Source: an uncultured Chlorobiaceae bacterium
Lineage (GTDB): Bacteria; Bacteroidota; Chlorobiia; Chlorobiales; Chlorobiaceae
Reading direction: 5' to 3'
Length of the DNA stretch: 64,000 nt
Assembly (NCBI GenBank): GCA_903843305.1
Contig: CAIMPI010000011.1
Coordinates: 22,635-86,634, forward strand
Within the stretch, counting starts at the first letter, position 1; every line of letters starts with the position of its first letter. Of this stretch, positions 17,231 through 27,977 are shown piece by piece. The notes below the pieces were generated by a model, which searched no databases, was not told the origin of the DNA, and worked only from the letters and a program-made list of their open reading frames with translations. Both the position numbers and the translations under genes were made by a program.

Positions 17231-18058
17231 CTATTTGGAGGAAATTCCCCGCTGAGTGGCCGGACACTCAAGCTGTGCAACCTGCGCATAATGATTGGCT
17301 GCGAGATCCGTATTCACCTTCTTGAGCAGATCTTTCCGCGAGATATTGTTCTTTGCGGTGGTGGTTTCCTTGACCCAGTAATAAGTGAAGGCGCCATGAT
17401 AGGTGCCGCCGATATAAGCATCGGCGCTGGTCTGGTTGTCCCGACAAGCGGCCCAGAGGATGACGTTCTTGGCTGCCTTTTCCACCACACGGCGACTCAG
17501 ACCCCGGGCCATGAGGGGCATCACCTTCTCGCACGCAGCCAAGGATGGCGGCGCGATATAGCGGGGTCGGCGATTAGGCATGAGGTCTGAAGCCTTGAGG
17601 CCAGTGCCCGAGTGACAGGTGTCCAGATACACCTCTATGAGAACGTTGTCCGGCACCTGCGCCAATAGATCGTGCAGTTCGTCGTCAACGATGACGTGAT
17701 TCGGATCCCATTGGCCGCTTTTTTCCGCCAGGTCATGAGGGCAAAAAGCCTCGTCATAATGATCGGCCTCATCAGCGTTCTTGTCTGGCACCTGGGTGCC
17801 GTGGCTCGAAAGGCTGAACACGAGATAGCTGTACTTGCCGGTCTTGGCTCCACTGACCATTGCAGTCAGTTCAGCCATGATTGCCTGCTTTGTGGCTTGG
17901 GCATCGGTCAATACCTTGATGTCTCCTGCGGCAAAGCCAAGATATGTCTCAAGGATCCCGACCATCTGGTTGGCGTCGTTGACACATCCGTGCAAGGTGC
18001 TACCGGGATAGTTCTTGAAAACGTTGATCCCAACGCAAAGCGCTCTACGGTTTGACAT
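17231..18058 (-). CDS. Caspase-like cysteine protease (peptidase C14 / type I metacaspase-like)
   Basis: A 275-residue protein that is a bare caspase-fold protease. The N-terminal strand RRALCVGINVF is followed by the GCVNDANQM motif, the catalytic His in FSLSSHGTQ (H86) and the catalytic Cys in YLDTCHSG (C148). Acidic residues around AEDH/DDEL fit the calcium/Arg-pocket region of metacaspases. Bacterial metacaspases cleave after Arg or Lys and often act in programmed cell death, signalling or phage defence. No extra domain is fused; the PEGA frame downstream may be a partner. The ATG is clear; a 560-base region lies upstream. Confidence 0.9.
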   Translation of the reverse strand: MSNRRALCVGINVFKNYPGSTLHGCVNDANQMVGILETYLGFAAGDIKVLTDAQATKQAIMAELTAMVSGAKTGKYSYLVFSLSSHGTQVPDKNADEADHYDEAFCPHDLAEKSGQWDPNHVIVDDELHDLLAQVPDNVLIEVYLDTCHSGTGLKASDLMPNRRPRYIAPPSLAACEKVMPLMARGLSRRVVEKAAKNVILWAACRDNQTSADAYIGGTYHGAFTYYWVKETTTAKNNISRKDLLKKVNTDLAANHYAQVAQLECPATQRGISSK

Positions 18059-18544
18059 TTTAGTCTCCTAAGTAAGTGAGTAAGTGAAAATTACTGTGCT
18101 TTTTACGGAAACGGCTGTTTGAAACTTGGGCAATAGTTACCTATTATTACGCAATAATCTTTATCACCTCCTTGCTGTCTTCTGTGTTCCCAAACATAGT
18201 TCAGATTGATCCGCCTAATACGGAAAAAGCAGAATGTTTCTTTCGGTATAACAATTCAAGAAGTCCCTTCTTTTCTGTAAGTTAGAAACTCTGGAGTATT
18301 TATCAATGAGCTGGAGGTTGCGGCCGATTTTTTTTAGTGGTTTTTACCCCGTTGTATAACAAGGTAAAGGGTTTCTTGCCGATTCGGCTGGGGCGACATC
18401 ATTCTTGATGATCCCGTTTAGAAAAATTATATTTACTGCAAGCTCACCCTTCAGCTTTTCTATTACAGAAGAGCAACCATGGCATAATTCAAATCATCAT
18501 CCATGCCCGTCATTCTATAGGGAAAATCTTGACTCAAAAATTAA
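18059..18544. other. Gene-free stretch upstream of the caspase-like gene
   Basis: Nothing recognisable as a gene. It should hold the promoter of the - strand caspase-like gene. There are several weak inverted repeats (for example around ATTATTACGCAATAAT near 18145) but no firm site. Confidence 0.4.
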
Positions 18545-18592
18545 GGTTCCGGCGGCGCTGGGGTTGGCGGTGGTGGATGCGGATGCAATTGA
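18545..18592 (+). pseudogene. C-terminal stump of a DUF4266 lipoprotein
   Basis: Reads GSGGAGVGGGGCGCN and then stops, which is the highly characteristic Gly/Cys tail of DUF4266 lipoproteins. A TAA lies directly before it in the same frame, and no DUF4266 N terminus (lipobox, EHxYxxKE segment) can be found upstream. DUF4266 genes normally lie immediately before a DUF3570 gene, as here, so this is a decayed partner. Confidence 0.65.
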
Positions 18593-18616
18593 TATAATTT
18601 TCAAAACAGGACAACT

Positions 18617-19798
18617 ATGGTATCGGGTTTGAAAATCAAGTCAACGGTTCTTGGCACTGCTCTTCTGACTGCCGCTATGGCACTGCCTTCACTGCAGTTT
18701 GCCAATGCGGAAGCGGCTCCTGATCAAGGTGTTGTAAGCTTCAAATATCTGCATTATCAAGACAGTCAGATTGGGGATGGTATAAATGTTATAAGCGGGG
18801 CATCTTCAGCAGGATCGTCAAGCCGGATGGGAGTCAATGCATACTCAATGACGGTATTAGTGCCTGTTGCCGGTGAATGGTCAATAGGAACAACGTATAC
18901 CTCTGACTCAGTATCTGGAGCATCTCCAATGTATCATTCCTCGAAGTTGACAAAGATGAATGATTTACGTCGCGCAATTGATGGCGAGCTAACACGTTAC
19001 TTTTCAAACGGAACGCTGAGTTTCGGGACAGGCTATTCAAAGGAGTCCGATTATCTTTCACGCAGCTTCTCACTTCAGGGAAGCCTGTCCACAGAAGATA
19101 AAAATACAACGTTTACTCTGGGAGGCAGCCTGAACAGTGATAACATTTTTCCGATTACCAATCCAAATGCTTATTACGCAAAGAAGGTCTATTCAAGTAT
19201 TTTTGGAATTACGAGGGTCTTGACGAAGCATGATATTGTACAGCTCGACTTTGGATACTCTAAAGGGAACGGTGATTTTTCTGATCCCTATAAACTCTAT
19301 GATAACAGGCCGACCGAACGCAATACGACAACGATTCTAACTCGTTGGAACCATTATTTTGACTGGACTGATGGCACGGCTAAACTCTCGTATCGCTATT
19401 ATTCAGATACTTTTGGTATTCGAGCACATACATTTGAAGCTGAATATGTCCAGCCGCTATGCAAAAGCTGGACGGTGACCCCGTTACTTCGCCTCTACAG
19501 TCAAAGCGAAGCTGACTTTTATGTTCCCGTCAGTGCTGTTGAAAAAGCAGACCCTACGCAACAAACTTTACCTCCTGTTAGTGCTGTCTATTATTCAGAA
19601 GACCAGCGCATGTCAGCTTTCGGGGCAATCACTTTGGGATTGAAGGTAAGCAAACAATTAAATCGTGATTGGCTTGTTGATGTGAAATACGAGGAATATG
19701 AACAAAGAGGTAAATGGAGCGTGTACGGCAAGGGTGATCCCGGATTGGCGCCGTTTGGTGCAAGGAGCATTCAGGTTGGACTATCGAAAAAGTTCTAA
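18617..19798 (+). CDS. DUF3570-family outer-membrane protein
   Basis: A 393-residue exported protein. Residues 1-33 form a signal peptide ending in NAEA. The body is a Tyr/Ser/Thr-rich barrel with motifs typical of DUF3570 (FKYLHYQDSQ, a WSIGTTYTSDSVSGASPMYH stretch, and repeated LxxDFGYSKG-type strands) and a terminal KKF aromatic. DUF3570 proteins are usually encoded with DUF4266 lipoproteins, thioredoxin-like proteins and ApbE flavin transferases, in what is thought to be an extracellular redox or metal system. Here only the barrel is whole. The ribosome site AGGACAACT precedes the ATG. Confidence 0.8.
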   Translation: MVSGLKIKSTVLGTALLTAAMALPSLQFANAEAAPDQGVVSFKYLHYQDSQIGDGINVISGASSAGSSSRMGVNAYSMTVLVPVAGEWSIGTTYTSDSVSGASPMYHSSKLTKMNDLRRAIDGELTRYFSNGTLSFGTGYSKESDYLSRSFSLQGSLSTEDKNTTFTLGGSLNSDNIFPITNPNAYYAKKVYSSIFGITRVLTKHDIVQLDFGYSKGNGDFSDPYKLYDNRPTERNTTTILTRWNHYFDWTDGTAKLSYRYYSDTFGIRAHTFEAEYVQPLCKSWTVTPLLRLYSQSEADFYVPVSAVEKADPTQQTLPPVSAVYYSEDQRMSAFGAITLGLKVSKQLNRDWLVDVKYEEYEQRGKWSVYGKGDPGLAPFGARSIQVGLSKKF

Positions 19799-19873
19799 GT
19801 CAGCTCGTGGCTTATTGACACGCCACCAGCGATCACGAAATCCATACGAAGTTATTAGACCCGATTTCCTCCA

Positions 19874-20284
19874 TTAACGCTCAGGCTTGATGAGTAGCAG
19901 GGGAATGGAAGTTTTTTTGCGAAGTGCTCTTGATACGCTCCCGAAAAGGATTCTTTCAGGCAGATGATGACCGTGCACAGCCATAGCAAGAAGATCATAG
20001 CTGTTTTCCTCAATTTCACTGAGAATCTCTTTCTCGGGCTCTCCACTGCGGATAACGACATGGACGTCAATATCTGCTTCCTGCAATTGATTCTGGTAAT
20101 GATCAAGGGTTATCATCGACTGCCCACGAAGAAATCGTTCCTGATCAAGAGTGTGTGAATGGATAACATGCAGCAGATGCAGAGTTGCACCAAGCTGAAG
20201 TGCAAGTGCTGAAACATGTTCAATAAGAATGTCATCAACCGGTGAACAGTCGATGGCAACAAGGATTTCTTTGTAAGCCTGCAT
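19874..20284 (-). CDS. Universal stress protein (UspA family)
   Basis: A 136-residue single-domain Usp protein. It starts EILVAIDCSP and has the ATP-type nucleotide motif region DLLAMAVHGHHLPERILFGS followed by VSRALRKKTSIPLLLI, close to the G-2x-G-9x-G-(S/T) pattern but with His for Gly at one place, so ATP binding is possible but not sure. Its start lies one base after the stop of mntH, so both are probably on one transcript. Likely a stress-linked regulator of the transporter or simply cotranscribed. Confidence 0.88.
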   Translation of the reverse strand: MQAYKEILVAIDCSPVDDILIEHVSALALQLGATLHLLHVIHSHTLDQERFLRGQSMITLDHYQNQLQEADIDVHVVIRSGEPEKEILSEIEENSYDLLAMAVHGHHLPERILFGSVSRALRKKTSIPLLLIKPER

Positions 20285-20285
20285 G

Positions 20286-21581
20286 TCAGCGTTCTCCGGT
20301 TAAGGTCGTATAAAGGAAATAGAGATTGAGCATGATAACGATAACGGAAACAATTGATGCTCCGGTAAACTCAACGTTATTGCTTCGGAACCCACCCATA
20401 AGATTTCGGTTACGGCTGAGGATGAGAAGAGGAAGAAGAGTAAAGGGAAGCTGGATGCTCAGGATTACCTGGCTGAAAATCAGGATACGATAAGTCTCGA
20501 TACTGAAGAGAATAATCAGGAATGCCGGAATGGCCGTAACGAAAACCGAGAGTCTGTAGAAGTTTGTTCCGGGATCTTCTGGTTTCCCAAGGAAGCCTGC
20601 TATTACATCGGCTTCTGCAATTGAGGAGGTCATGGAGGAGCCAACACCTGAAAAAATAAGGGCGACGGCAAACAAAAGGCCAGCAAACGCTCCTGCAATT
20701 GGTTTCAATGTTGCCGATGCCTGTTCGATACTGCTTACCAGTATATTGTTTTTAAAAAAGATTGCTGCGGCTACGATGATCATTGAACAGTTTACCACCC
20801 ATCCCAGAGTCATAGCAAGGAGTGTGTCCAATTTTTCGTATTGAAGAAGCTCTCTCTTTTCATCCTCAGAAATTCCCCATTTACGACTGTGAATAACGTT
20901 TGAATGCAGGAATATGTTGTGAGGCATGACCAAAGCGCCAAGAATCGCCAGCGCAATATAAATACTTTTATTACGTACTTTTGGTACAACAAGTGCCGGC
21001 GCTATCGCTGCCCAGTCTGGTTTTACAATCAGAAGCTCGACAAGGTAACACAGGGTGATAATCCCAAGAAAGCCCACAATGATCGTTTCAATTCGGTGAT
21101 ACCGTTGACTGATAACCAGAAAAATCTTGAGAAGAAGAGTCACCAAAGCCCCGGTCCATAACGGGATGCCAAATAACAGGCTGAAACCAATACCTCCACC
21201 CAGAAGCTCAGCAACATCGGTTGCAATACAGGCAAGCACAACAGTAAAGCCAAGAAATGCAGTGACAGGTTTCGGAAAAAAATCACGGATATTGACTGCA
21301 AGCGATTTTCCTGTGGCAATACCCAGCTTTGCAGCAATATGCTGAATCAGGATAAGCATGATAGTGCCAAGGGTAACTACCCAGAGTAATTCATAGCCAA
21401 ACGTTGCTCCTCCTTCAATATTGGTTGCCCAGTTGCCTGGATCGACAAACCCGACCGTAACAAGAAATCCGGGGCCAAGAAAGCTGAAAAGGGTTTTGAG
21501 CGAAAACTTTTTATTTATTGGGTCATGCATGAGTAACCGTCGAATTTTAGCATATCGATTCAGATTGACTTGACAGGTCAC
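20286..21581 (-). CDS. mntH: Nramp-family divalent metal transporter
   Basis: A proton-coupled importer of Mn2+/Fe2+ in the inner membrane. The 431-residue protein has about 11 membrane helices. Helix 1 has the metal-binding motif VDPGNW (family consensus DPGN). Helix 6 carries LGALVMPHNIFLHS, the MPH motif of Nramp. The transport signature near VIAGFLG is present. The GTG start at 21581 overlaps the TGA of the upstream methyltransferase; an ATG at 21530 would remove 17 residues and start closer to the usual Nramp N terminus. It is cotranscribed with the methyltransferase and usp gene. Confidence 0.92.
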   Translation of the reverse strand: MTCQVNLNRYAKIRRLLMHDPINKKFSLKTLFSFLGPGFLVTVGFVDPGNWATNIEGGATFGYELLWVVTLGTIMLILIQHIAAKLGIATGKSLAVNIRDFFPKPVTAFLGFTVVLACIATDVAELLGGGIGFSLLFGIPLWTGALVTLLLKIFLVISQRYHRIETIIVGFLGIITLCYLVELLIVKPDWAAIAPALVVPKVRNKSIYIALAILGALVMPHNIFLHSNVIHSRKWGISEDEKRELLQYEKLDTLLAMTLGWVVNCSMIIVAAAIFFKNNILVSSIEQASATLKPIAGAFAGLLFAVALIFSGVGSSMTSSIAEADVIAGFLGKPEDPGTNFYRLSVFVTAIPAFLIILFSIETYRILIFSQVILSIQLPFTLLPLLILSRNRNLMGGFRSNNVEFTGASIVSVIVIMLNLYFLYTTLTGER

Positions 21582-22495
21582 GCGTGAGTGGTTCCATCAA
21601 AACGAACAGTAAGAATACTCAATGGCCAGGAGCAGGCGACGGTATGCTCTCTTTTGCCGGTGGCGATTTCAGCAATAATATCCAACTCAAGTTCGCTGTA
21701 AAATTTTCGGGCTGAAGTAAGTCCGTCGAGGGCAAATGAAGGGATGCCTTGTATGCTTGCCATGAGAGGAACGCCACCGGCAAGCAAGATGCTGCGGTAA
21801 CCATCAATACCAACGAACGCTGTTGTTGTATGTTGTGCTGACTGGGCGATCATGATGGCAAGTTGACCGGGAGTGAAATGGTGGAGGCTCTGTGAGATTA
21901 CCATAAGGTCAAAGGAGCCTTCAGGGAACTGGGGAAGGCTGAAGGCGTTGATGAGTTGAAACTTGACCGGAAGTTTTTTTTCTGCGGCCTGACGGTTGCC
22001 CTCCTCAATAAATTTTGGCACGATATCTGAACCGGTAACAGAAACAGGCAGATTTTTTCGCTGTGCCTCTTCGGCAAGTGCCAGCGCCAGTCCTCCAGAG
22101 CCGCTTGCCAGTTCAAGGACACTGACATTCCGTTTTTCACGTGTTGCCACCTCTTCGAGGAGAGAAAGCAGAAGGGTCACATAGCGGGGGTAGAGTTGCA
22201 TCTTATGGTTTTGCCGGTCAAGAGCCTGTACAAGTTCCAGCTTTTTGGCTTCGGATAAAGTGCCGCTGTCCATATATTCTTTATCCGAAGTCCTTAGTAA
22301 CCTGTCAATAAGTTCTGGCAGGAGAGAGTTGCCCCCAAGCTCTTTCGATACCTTGAATCGTTCATCAAGAAAACGCGATACACTATCATTGGCGTAGGTT
22401 TCAAGTTCCTCCATGCTCTGCCAAACAGGAGGAAAGTTACCCTCAGAGCGAAGGTTTTCAAGAGCCTGACTTCCAGCTTTTTTCAATTGAAGCAT
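21578..22495 (-). CDS. Class I SAM-dependent methyltransferase
   Basis: A 305-residue protein. The middle has the SAM-binding motif VLELASGSGGLALAL, then GSDIVPKFIEEGN and SFDLMVISQSLHHF, all standard for class I methyltransferases. The first 110 residues are a helical N-terminal domain without a recognisable family. The substrate is unknown. It is the first gene of a - strand run with mntH and uspA (overlap GTGA), yet nothing in the sequence ties it to metals. Confidence 0.75.
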   Translation of the reverse strand: MLQLKKAGSQALENLRSEGNFPPVWQSMEELETYANDSVSRFLDERFKVSKELGGNSLLPELIDRLLRTSDKEYMDSGTLSEAKKLELVQALDRQNHKMQLYPRYVTLLLSLLEEVATREKRNVSVLELASGSGGLALALAEEAQRKNLPVSVTGSDIVPKFIEEGNRQAAEKKLPVKFQLINAFSLPQFPEGSFDLMVISQSLHHFTPGQLAIMIAQSAQHTTTAFVGIDGYRSILLAGGVPLMASIQGIPSFALDGLTSARKFYSELELDIIAEIATGKREHTVACSWPLSILTVRFDGTTHA

Positions 22496-22739
22496 GATGT
22501 AATAAAAATTTGGTTGTCGGCCGTTACGTCGGTATCGTCATGAAAAAAATGAGCTTGGCTTGACATTTCGCACTTCGAAAGCATGGAAATGGTTATGGTG
22601 TTCGGCAACATGAAAAAAAATTACAAGACAAAAAGATTTTTTGAAAGAAAATCGCGCGGAGTGCGTACTAATTAGGGAGAAGTGAATTGCTTCGGTTTAT
22701 TTAAAGATGTTTCCATTAAAAATAAAAGTAAAATAACTT

Positions 22740-22970
22740 ATGAAAAAGAATCTTATCGCAGGTATTGTTTTTTCTCTTGCAGTGACCGGATTTTTTGGTG
22801 GCGTTTCTTTTGCAGCAGACGCGACAGCACCTGCGGCTCCAGCAAAGGTTGAGGTAAAAGCAGAAAAGGCACCAGCTCCAGCAGCAAAAAAGAAGGCTGC
22901 AAAGAAAAAAGCTGCCAAGAAAGCTGAAGTAAAGAAAGAAGAAGTAAAGAAAGAAGAAGCAAAAAAGTAA
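22740..22970 (+). CDS. Exported Ala/Lys-rich small protein
   Basis: A 76-residue product. Residues 1-25 are a signal peptide (KKNLIAGIVFSLAVTGFFGG, cleaved about SFA-AD). The mature part is a low-complexity mix of Ala, Pro, Lys and Glu with AAKKKAAKKK and VKKEEVKKEE repeats, so it is highly charged and disordered or helical. Histone-tail-like proteins of this kind are common in Chlorobiota periplasm; function is unknown. A terminator follows 110 bases downstream. Confidence 0.7.
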   Translation: MKKNLIAGIVFSLAVTGFFGGVSFAADATAPAAPAKVEVKAEKAPAPAAKKKAAKKKAAKKAEVKKEEVKKEEAKK

Positions 22971-23078
22971 GCTTTAAAATAAGCTAATTTTTCTTGTAGA
23001 TACCGTAAAAGACAGAAGACAATGTGTTGGTGACGTAAGTGATGATAAGGTGTCGATACGGTTATCAGTTTTTTTCAG

Positions 23079-23109
23079 AAAAGCCCTTTTTTAAAGGGCT
23101 TTTCTTTTT
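23079..23109 (+). terminator. Intrinsic terminator
   Basis: Perfect stem AAAAGCCC/AAGGGCTTTT around a T/A loop, followed by CTTTTTATATA. It is a classical rho-independent terminator for the Ala/Lys-rich protein gene and sits directly before tatA. Confidence 0.85.
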
Positions 23110-23162
23110 ATATATATTTTGAGTTTAATTATACCATGCTAACCTGACTTGGAGGGATTATT

Positions 23163-23408
23163 ATGTTTGGATTGGGTGGACAAGAGTTGCTGTTGATTCT
23201 GTTTATTGTCCTGTTGTTTTTTGGTCCTTCCAAACTCCCTGAACTTGCCAGAGGGTTAGGCAAAGGGATGAGGGAGTTTAAGAAAGCACAGGCTGACCTT
23301 GAGCATGAATTCAACAAAGTCGCCGAAAGCACGGAGACTGCAGATAAACCAGTTGAGTCCAAAGTAGCAAAAGAAGCACAAAGTGGTTCGGAGAAGAAAA
23401 AATCGTAA
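23163..23408 (+). CDS. tatA: Twin-arginine translocase subunit TatA
   Basis: Pore-forming subunit of the Tat export system. The 81-residue protein has the short N-terminal helix (about residues 6-21), the [23 protein letters not shown] hinge and amphipathic helix shown here in two parts ([12 protein letters not shown] and [10 protein letters not shown]), and a charged C-terminal tail rich in Glu and Lys. The FGP hinge motif and Gly in the amphipathic helix mark it as TatA/E rather than TatB. Ribosome site GGAGGG lies 6-8 bases before the ATG. It pairs functionally with tatC at 5303-6121. Confidence 0.93.
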   Translation: MFGLGGQELLLILFIVLLFFGPSKLPELARGLGKGMREFKKAQADLEHEFNKVAESTETADKPVESKVAKEAQSGSEKKKS

Positions 23409-23417
23409 CCGCGAAAC

Positions 23418-23969
23418 TCATGTTATTTCATTAGTGCCTTGAATTACTTTGCTGTGCATATCCTGTGTCAGCTTATCAATATGTTGGCTTAACTCATTTA
23501 TGAGTTTGGTTAGTTGCGTATTCTGTTGAAGTAACTCCAAGAGCTGATCCCCCTGTTGTGCTGCTAATTTTTGGCGCTCTTCACTTGCTATGGCGAGGGC
23601 TTCCCGATGTTGTGCATCGGCATCGGCGTGAGCTTTATCTCGGTCAGCCTGTCTTGTCTGTGCAAGCAAAATAAGCGGAGCAGCATAGGCAGCCTGAAGA
23701 CTGAATGCGAGATTGAGCAGGATAAACGGGTAAACATCGAATCTGGTAAAACCTGCAGCATTCAGTAAAATCCAAATTCCCACGATTATGGTCTGACCAA
23801 CAAGAAAAACAGGTGTCCCAAAAAAACGAGCGAAAGCTTCAGCTTTTAGAGAGAACCAGTCATCACCAAAAACAGAGCCAAGGTGCAGATGTGGAAGATG
23901 GAATCGGAAATAATTATTTGGCACTTCCTCTGGAGGAGGGAATGTCGATTTTTTTGAAGAGGTATCCAT
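23418..23969 (-). CDS. DUF1003 membrane protein
   Basis: A 183-residue protein with two membrane helices in the DUF1003 pattern: WFSLKAEAFARFFGTPVFLV then the helix pair with FDVYPFILLN and LQAAYAAPLILLAQ. A charged helical stretch (DRDKAHADADAQHREA) follows, then a coiled-coil-like C terminus. Function is unknown; members are common in Proteobacteria and Chlorobiota. It converges on tatA. Confidence 0.85.
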   Translation of the reverse strand: MDTSSKKSTFPPPEEVPNNYFRFHLPHLHLGSVFGDDWFSLKAEAFARFFGTPVFLVGQTIIVGIWILLNAAGFTRFDVYPFILLNLAFSLQAAYAAPLILLAQTRQADRDKAHADADAQHREALAIASEERQKLAAQQGDQLLELLQQNTQLTKLINELSQHIDKLTQDMHSKVIQGTNEIT

Positions 23970-24101
23970 ATTTTATCGTGATGTTTTCTTCTTGATAAGT
24001 TAACAGTGTCGTATTGCCACCTTGAATATAATTATAATTATATAACAGGTAATTGGTGGATTTGTCTCCGATATTCTAATCATTAGCATTTTTAACGTGA
24101 T

Positions 24102-24563
24102 ATGGCTTTAAACCCTAAGATGACTCGTGTTTTGAAAGCCGTTGCAATATTCGAAGCATCGAAAGGGCTTCTGGTACTCCTTGCCGGTTTAGCTGTATTT
24201 TCTCTCATACATCAGAATATTCATAGTGTTGCGGAACAATTAGTCGGTCATTTGCACCTGAATCCCGCAAAACATATTCCACGAATTATTATTGAAGCCG
24301 CAGGTAGTCTGACTGACGGTCGTATTCGTCTTCTTACCATTCTGGCATTGCTGTATTCCTTTATGAGGTTTGTTGAGGCTTATGGCCTGTGGCTTGCAAG
24401 GCAATGGGCCGAATGGTTTGCATTGGTGAGCGGTAGTGTATATTTGCCGATCGAACTTTATGAGCTTTACAGAGGTGTGACATGGCTCAAGGTAATTTTG
24501 GTGGTGATTAACCTCCTTATTGTGTTTTATATGGCTATTATGCTAAAAAGAAATGGCAAATAA
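24102..24563 (+). CDS. DUF2127 membrane protein
   Basis: A 153-residue protein with about four membrane helices. It opens with KAVAIFEASKGLLVLLAG, typical of DUF2127, and has RFVEAYGLWLARQWAEWFA and YLPIELYELYRG, the latter also family-specific. No role is known for the family. It is a single gene facing away from DUF1003. Confidence 0.88.
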   Translation: MALNPKMTRVLKAVAIFEASKGLLVLLAGLAVFSLIHQNIHSVAEQLVGHLHLNPAKHIPRIIIEAAGSLTDGRIRLLTILALLYSFMRFVEAYGLWLARQWAEWFALVSGSVYLPIELYELYRGVTWLKVILVVINLLIVFYMAIMLKRNGK

Positions 24564-24694
24564 TTCCTGTTTTTTATAGCAAACAGGGGAGACGTTTTTG
24601 CACTGTTCGGACTCTGCTGACAGCATCTCCAGTGACTATAAATCCTTTCAGACAGACAGTATATCGATTTCGTGAGCAGATTTTCTAAACATAA

Positions 24695-25537
24695 ATGAAG
24701 TGTACCAGAATGCTTGATTTTAAAATAAACAAACAGAGTTGCACTCGTTGCGGCCAGTGTGTTACTGAGTGCCCGACACGGATAATAGCTATGGAGGAGG
24801 ACGGCTTTCCATCCATTACCATTGAGAAAGAAACACTGTGCTACAAATGCCAGCATTGTTTTGCGATATGCCCAACCGCCTCTGTCTCTATCTTCGGGCT
24901 GGATCCAACAAATAGTTATTCTCTTGCCGGAGGATATCCAGAGCCGGAAAAACTTGAGACACTTATCAAGGGGCGGCGATCGGTGCGGCGCTATAAGCAT
25001 GAAAACCTGGATCCGGAACTTTTTCAGAGACTTTTGGAGGTTGCCTGGCATGCTCCTACCGGAGTAAATTCACGGCAGGTTCATTTTACGGTGTTGGATA
25101 ACAAGGATAAGGTTGCACAACTTCGTAATGAAGTGATCGCAGGACTGGCAAGGTTAGTTAAAGAAAATACTCTACCGGAAGGGATGGAATCCTTTGCCAA
25201 TTTCGCCCGAATGTGGGAAGAACAGCACATTGATGTCATATTCCGTGGTGCACCTCATTTGCTGATCGCCTCAGCACCAAAGGGAGTAGCTTCTCCGATG
25301 CCAGACTGTCTGATAGCTCTCTCTTACTTCGAACTGTTTGCCCAGGCAAACGGAGTAGGTACAGTCTGGAGTGGTCTGGCAAAATCGGCCATCAATGACC
25401 TTTTGCCTGAAATTCGCCCACGTCTTGGCATTCCGGATGACCATTTAATAGGTTATGTCATGGCGTTCGGTAAACCGGCAGTACACTTTGCTCGCACGGT
25501 TCAGCATGTTCCCGCTTTGATACATCGGGTATTGTAG
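24695..25537 (+). CDS. Nitroreductase-family protein with N-terminal 2x[4Fe-4S] domain
   Basis: A 280-residue fusion. Residues 1-70 hold two 4Fe-4S ferredoxin motifs (SCTRCGQCVTECP and LCYKCQHCFAICP, each C-x2-C-x2-C-x3-C-P). Residues about 90-280 form an FMN-binding nitroreductase fold with the RRSVRRYKHE start and GTVWSGLAKSA near the flavin. It may pass electrons from ferredoxin or NAD(P)H to a flavin substrate; the true substrate is unknown. Start is ATG 24695; a second ATG at 24710 is also possible. No clear neighbours. Confidence 0.85.
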   Translation: MKCTRMLDFKINKQSCTRCGQCVTECPTRIIAMEEDGFPSITIEKETLCYKCQHCFAICPTASVSIFGLDPTNSYSLAGGYPEPEKLETLIKGRRSVRRYKHENLDPELFQRLLEVAWHAPTGVNSRQVHFTVLDNKDKVAQLRNEVIAGLARLVKENTLPEGMESFANFARMWEEQHIDVIFRGAPHLLIASAPKGVASPMPDCLIALSYFELFAQANGVGTVWSGLAKSAINDLLPEIRPRLGIPDDHLIGYVMAFGKPAVHFARTVQHVPALIHRVL

Positions 25538-25756
25538 GGCAGAACCTCAGCTTACTCCTTCGAGGTGACAAAAGAACAGAGGATTCAAGAGACGCAGAGG
25601 TAATTTTTGGAAGAAGAAAGAAAAAGAGAGTTAGCCGGTCAGAAAGAAGTTTGAAACTTGTAAATTAGCATCGCTCCCAAAAGTGGAAACAAGTTGTTGT
25701 TCAAAAATTGCCCGGAAAAAATATTCTTTTTTTTAATCTTCAATGGAGTTATGTAA

Positions 25757-27271
<1,515 letters not shown>

Positions 27272-27372
27272 AGTTCAATTTTCCGTTACCGTTGCAATAA
27301 AAAAGCATAAAATATTGTATCAAAGGATATATATGCTTGCCGCCTCGGAGTCTCCTCCTTCTATTCATCTCA

Positions 27373-27822
27373 TCAGAGAGGAGATTCAACCGAGGTGTTT
27401 TCCTCACTGGTGTCAGTTTTAGAGGTCATGTACAGTATAACCGTTTTTATATCATCATCGGTTAGAGATGCGTTGCCTCCTCTTGGAGGCATCATGCCGA
27501 CTTTTCCATCAACACCTTCAATAGCTTTTTTAATCATGACATCTTTTTCCGCTGCTGTACGATTACTCCAAACCTCCTTGTCTCGATGTTTCGGAGCCCC
27601 GGATGAACCTGAATCATGGCAGGAAGCGCAATTGGATTCATAGAGTGATTTGCCTGCAGCAAGCTTCTGTGAAAGAGCAGATTCTTTCACGGGTTTTGAA
27701 ACATTTTCACTACTTGCAGGATTTTGAGAGCTGCATGCTCCGAGAAAAAAAAGTCCAGCTAAAACAAGGTGCTGAAAAAACTTCCAAAAAGCGGTTACCT
27801 GACTAACGTAGTGTTTACTCAT
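27373..27822 (-). CDS. Lipoprotein cytochrome c (class I, c5-like)
   Basis: A 149-residue protein. The N terminus is a signal peptide with the lipobox FLGAC, so it is probably lipid-anchored. The haem motif is CASCH with a following GAPKHRD segment, and the second haem ligand Met is in VGMMPPRGG, as in short cytochromes c5/c555 (Met in GMMPxxGG). It would be a periplasmic single-haem electron carrier. The ATG at 27822 is preferred to a GTG at 27855. Cytochrome c carriers of this kind feed the reaction centre in green sulfur bacteria, but the exact role here is open. Confidence 0.85.
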   Translation of the reverse strand: MSKHYVSQVTAFWKFFQHLVLAGLFFLGACSSQNPASSENVSKPVKESALSQKLAAGKSLYESNCASCHDSGSSGAPKHRDKEVWSNRTAAEKDVMIKKAIEGVDGKVGMMPPRGGNASLTDDDIKTVILYMTSKTDTSEENTSVESPL

Positions 27823-27977
27823 AGATAACTTTGTATGACTTGTTACCCTGTCCACGAAAATATCGCAAGTTCAGAAATACACGTGATACATGAGTATACT
27901 AAATCTCTATAGATAAAATAATAAGAATAATAATGGTAAATAACGGAGAAGGAGAAAGGCCACGATGCAAAATCGGT

